Positions 62,783 through 64,000 of a stretch of DNA of 64,000 nt are shown piece after piece; positions within the stretch are counted from its first letter, which is position 1; each line of letters begins with the position of its first letter. The DNA comes from RYN-230 sp963841695. GTDB taxonomy: Bacteria > Actinomycetota > Actinomycetes > Streptosporangiales > Streptosporangiaceae. The stretch lies in NCBI GenBank assembly GCA_963841695.1, contig CAWJDQ010000002.1, positions 842,096-906,095 of the forward strand. Reading direction: 5' to 3'. Below the pieces are notes generated by a model. The model was not told the origin of the DNA. It did no database searches and saw nothing but the letters and a program-made list of their open reading frames with translations. Both the position numbers and the translations under genes were made by a program.

Positions 62783-63916
62783 GTGACGGAACGGCTGCGG
62801 GTGCGTGAGATCGATGATGATGAGGGCCGGCGGCTGGTACGGATCGTGCGCCGGGGAACTGGGTCGGTAGTGACGTGGCGGCGGGCGCAGATGGTGCTGC
62901 TGTCAGCTCAGGGCATGGACGCCGCCGCGATCGCGAAGGTGGCGTTCACCAGCGAGGACCGGATCCGCGATGTGATCCGCAACTTCAACGCCGACGGGTT
63001 CGGCTCGCTCTACCCGAAGTACAAGGGCGGGCGTCCGCCGAAGTTCACCTTGCCGCAGCGCCGCGAGATCAAGAAGACCGCCAAGTCCAGGCCGGCTGAG
63101 CATGGCATGCCGTTCTCGGCCTGGAGCCTCTCGAAGCTGGCGGAGTTCCTGGTCGCTGAGGGGGTGGTCGACGACATCAGCCACGAGGGCCTGCGCACGC
63201 TGCTCCGCGAGGAAGGCGTCACCTTTCAACGCCTGAAAACCTGGAAGGCCTCGAAGGACCCGGACTACGAGGCGAAGAAAGCCCGCATCGAGCATCTGTA
63301 TGCGATTGCTGACGGCGAGGTCGTCCCCGATCCCGGCGAGCCGGAGGTGGTCTTCTGCGTGGATGAGTTCGGGCCTTTGAACCTGCAGCCCCGGCCGGGC
63401 CGGCAGTGGGCTGCGGTCAGCGGGAAAAACGCTGAGCCGGGCCGGGAGCCGCGGCCGCGGATGCGTGCCACCTACACCCGCACCGAGGGCGTGCGGCACC
63501 TGTTTGCTGCCTATGAGCTGGGCGAGAACAAGCTGTCCGGGCACGTCAAGCCACGCAAGACCCGGGGCCGGTTCCTGGAGTTCTGCCGCTACCTGCGCTC
63601 CCTCTACCCGGCCGCCACCCGGATCGCGATCGTCTGTGACAACTTCAGCCCCCACCTGAGCACCGCCAGAGACGGCCGGGTCGGCGCCTGGGCGACGGCG
63701 AACAACGTCGAGATCGCCTATACGCCGACGAACTCGTCGTGGTTAAACCGGGTCGAGGCCCAGTTCACGGCGCTGCGGTACTTCGCACTCGACGGCACTG
63801 ACCACGCCAGCCACAAAGAGCAGGCCAGCATGATCCGCCGGTACATCATCTGGCGCAACAACCACGCCTACGACGAGCGGCTACGCCGGATCGTCAACCG
63901 GGCGAACGTAGCCTGA
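62783..63916 (+). CDS. IS630-family transposase
   Basis: GTG 62783 gives VTERLRVREIDDDEGRRLVR, the usual start of this subgroup; the longer frame from TTG 62768 is less likely. 377 residues. The N-terminal paired HTH domain is VTWRRAQMVLLSAQGMDAAA, IAKVAFTSEDRIRDVIRNFN, ADGFGSLYPKYKGGRPPKFT. The DDE catalytic triad is Asp in VVFCVDEFGPLNL, Asp in RIAIVCDNFSPHL, Glu in NSSWLNRVEAQF. The frame is intact and ends 63914-63916 with the stop inside the right inverted repeat region, so the element may be active. Confidence 0.95.
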   Translation: MTERLRVREIDDDEGRRLVRIVRRGTGSVVTWRRAQMVLLSAQGMDAAAIAKVAFTSEDRIRDVIRNFNADGFGSLYPKYKGGRPPKFTLPQRREIKKTAKSRPAEHGMPFSAWSLSKLAEFLVAEGVVDDISHEGLRTLLREEGVTFQRLKTWKASKDPDYEAKKARIEHLYAIADGEVVPDPGEPEVVFCVDEFGPLNLQPRPGRQWAAVSGKNAEPGREPRPRMRATYTRTEGVRHLFAAYELGENKLSGHVKPRKTRGRFLEFCRYLRSLYPAATRIAIVCDNFSPHLSTARDGRVGAWATANNVEIAYTPTNSSWLNRVEAQFTALRYFALDGTDHASHKEQASMIRRYIIWRNNHAYDERLRRIVNRANVA

Positions 63917-63927
63917 CGCGGCACTAG
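63915..63927 (-). repeat. Right inverted repeat of the IS630 element
   Basis: gacgcggcactag, exact complement of the left end; the first two bases are the end of the transposase stop. Confidence 0.9.
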
Positions 63928-64000
63928 CGGGCTGAATACCAGGCGCCTCCTCCCTTTATACCTGGCCTAACTGACGGCCTGGTGGTGACGGTGACGGCAG

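Larger units (their letters stand above)
62253..63927 (+). mobile_element. IS630-family element carrying a NUDIX passenger gene
   Basis: The ends are perfect 13-bp inverted repeats: ctagtgccgcgtc at 62253-62265 and gacgcggcactag at 63915-63927. Each includes a TA (62254-62255 and 63925-63926), the target duplicated by IS630/Tc1 elements, so the element proper is about 62256-63924 (1669 bp). It holds a NUDIX gene and the transposase in one direction. Known IS630 members are usually near 1.1-1.2 kb with only the transposase; the extra 500 bp are the NUDIX gene. No second inner copy of the left repeat exists between NUDIX and transposase. Confidence 0.85.

Noticed and set aside
1..64000. tRNA, rRNA or CRISPR array
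   Set aside because: No T-arm pattern, ribosomal sequence or regularly spaced identical repeats with unique spacers were seen; the tandem repeats found are coding or simple.

Overview
The window reads as chromosome of a high-GC Actinomycetota member. G+C is very high, GTG starts and GGAGG-type ribosome sites are common, and the gene families are typical of actinomycetes: an LCP protein, an SCO5389-family protein, DUF5941, PIN-PhoH, SigG/SigX5-like ECF factors with a SnoaL-like tail, an F420-type LLM oxidoreductase, a MEDS protein and a PAS-ANTAR protein. I infer the Streptosporangiales or a neighbouring lineage, without proof. No rRNA, tRNA, CRISPR array or replication origin was seen.

Layout. 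0-9.4 kb: a propeller lipoprotein cut by the window edge; a metal-type MerR regulator with its operator and a divergent Cys-Cys protein; small redox and hydrolase genes; a methyltransferase / SRPBCC / LLM / O-methyltransferase run; and a papain-like hydrolase. 9.5-25.9 kb: mostly cell-surface genes, including four lipoproteins or anchored proteins (a GH3 enzyme, a serine hydrolase and two unknowns), a 1047-residue peptidoglycan hydrolase behind a membrane partner, two polyprenol-type glycosyltransferases and an LCP wall ligase, plus an ECF sigma/SDR pair. 25.9-36.3 kb: DUF5941, ispD, a class III aminotransferase, PIN-PhoH, a cis-prenyl transferase (uppS-like), an NlpC/P60 protein and a DUF255 thioredoxin protein. 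36.3-41.8 kb: a zinc uptake locus (SCO5389-family gene, znuA, ATPase, two permeases, zur, a DsbA-like protein). 41.8-46.3 kb: truncated RbsD/FucU, BKACE, a GH15-like enzyme, a half-length G1-peptidase-like protein with SIVGD repeats, and a FadR-type regulator. 46.5-53.4 kb: a RecQ-phosphoribosyltransferase fusion, MMPL/TetR, and a second ECF factor with a reductase. 53.5-62.0 kb: a signalling and stress block (MFS, USP, LuxR, PucR-type, MEDS, ABM, STAS, PAS-ANTAR) with decayed DUF2252 and MFS remnants. 62.25-63.93 kb: an IS630-family element whose inverted repeats enclose a NUDIX hydrolase as well as the transposase.

Reading quality. Many genes are split by single-base frame changes although all their family motifs survive. 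The changes are densest at about 27.6-40.6 kb and include the whole zinc operon, yet long intact genes (RecQ, MMPL, the peptidoglycan hydrolase) sit elsewhere. This looks more like indel errors in the assembly than gene decay, so split genes are given here as one gene with the approximate shift points. True remnants (DUF2252, MFS, RbsD) are labelled separately.

The points most worth following are the passenger NUDIX gene in the IS630 element, the zinc locus with two AT-rich operator candidates and a 7-bp repeat tract before znuA, the half G1-peptidase with its repeat linker, the RecQ-PRTase fusion, and an orphan LexA-type box at 20354-20369.
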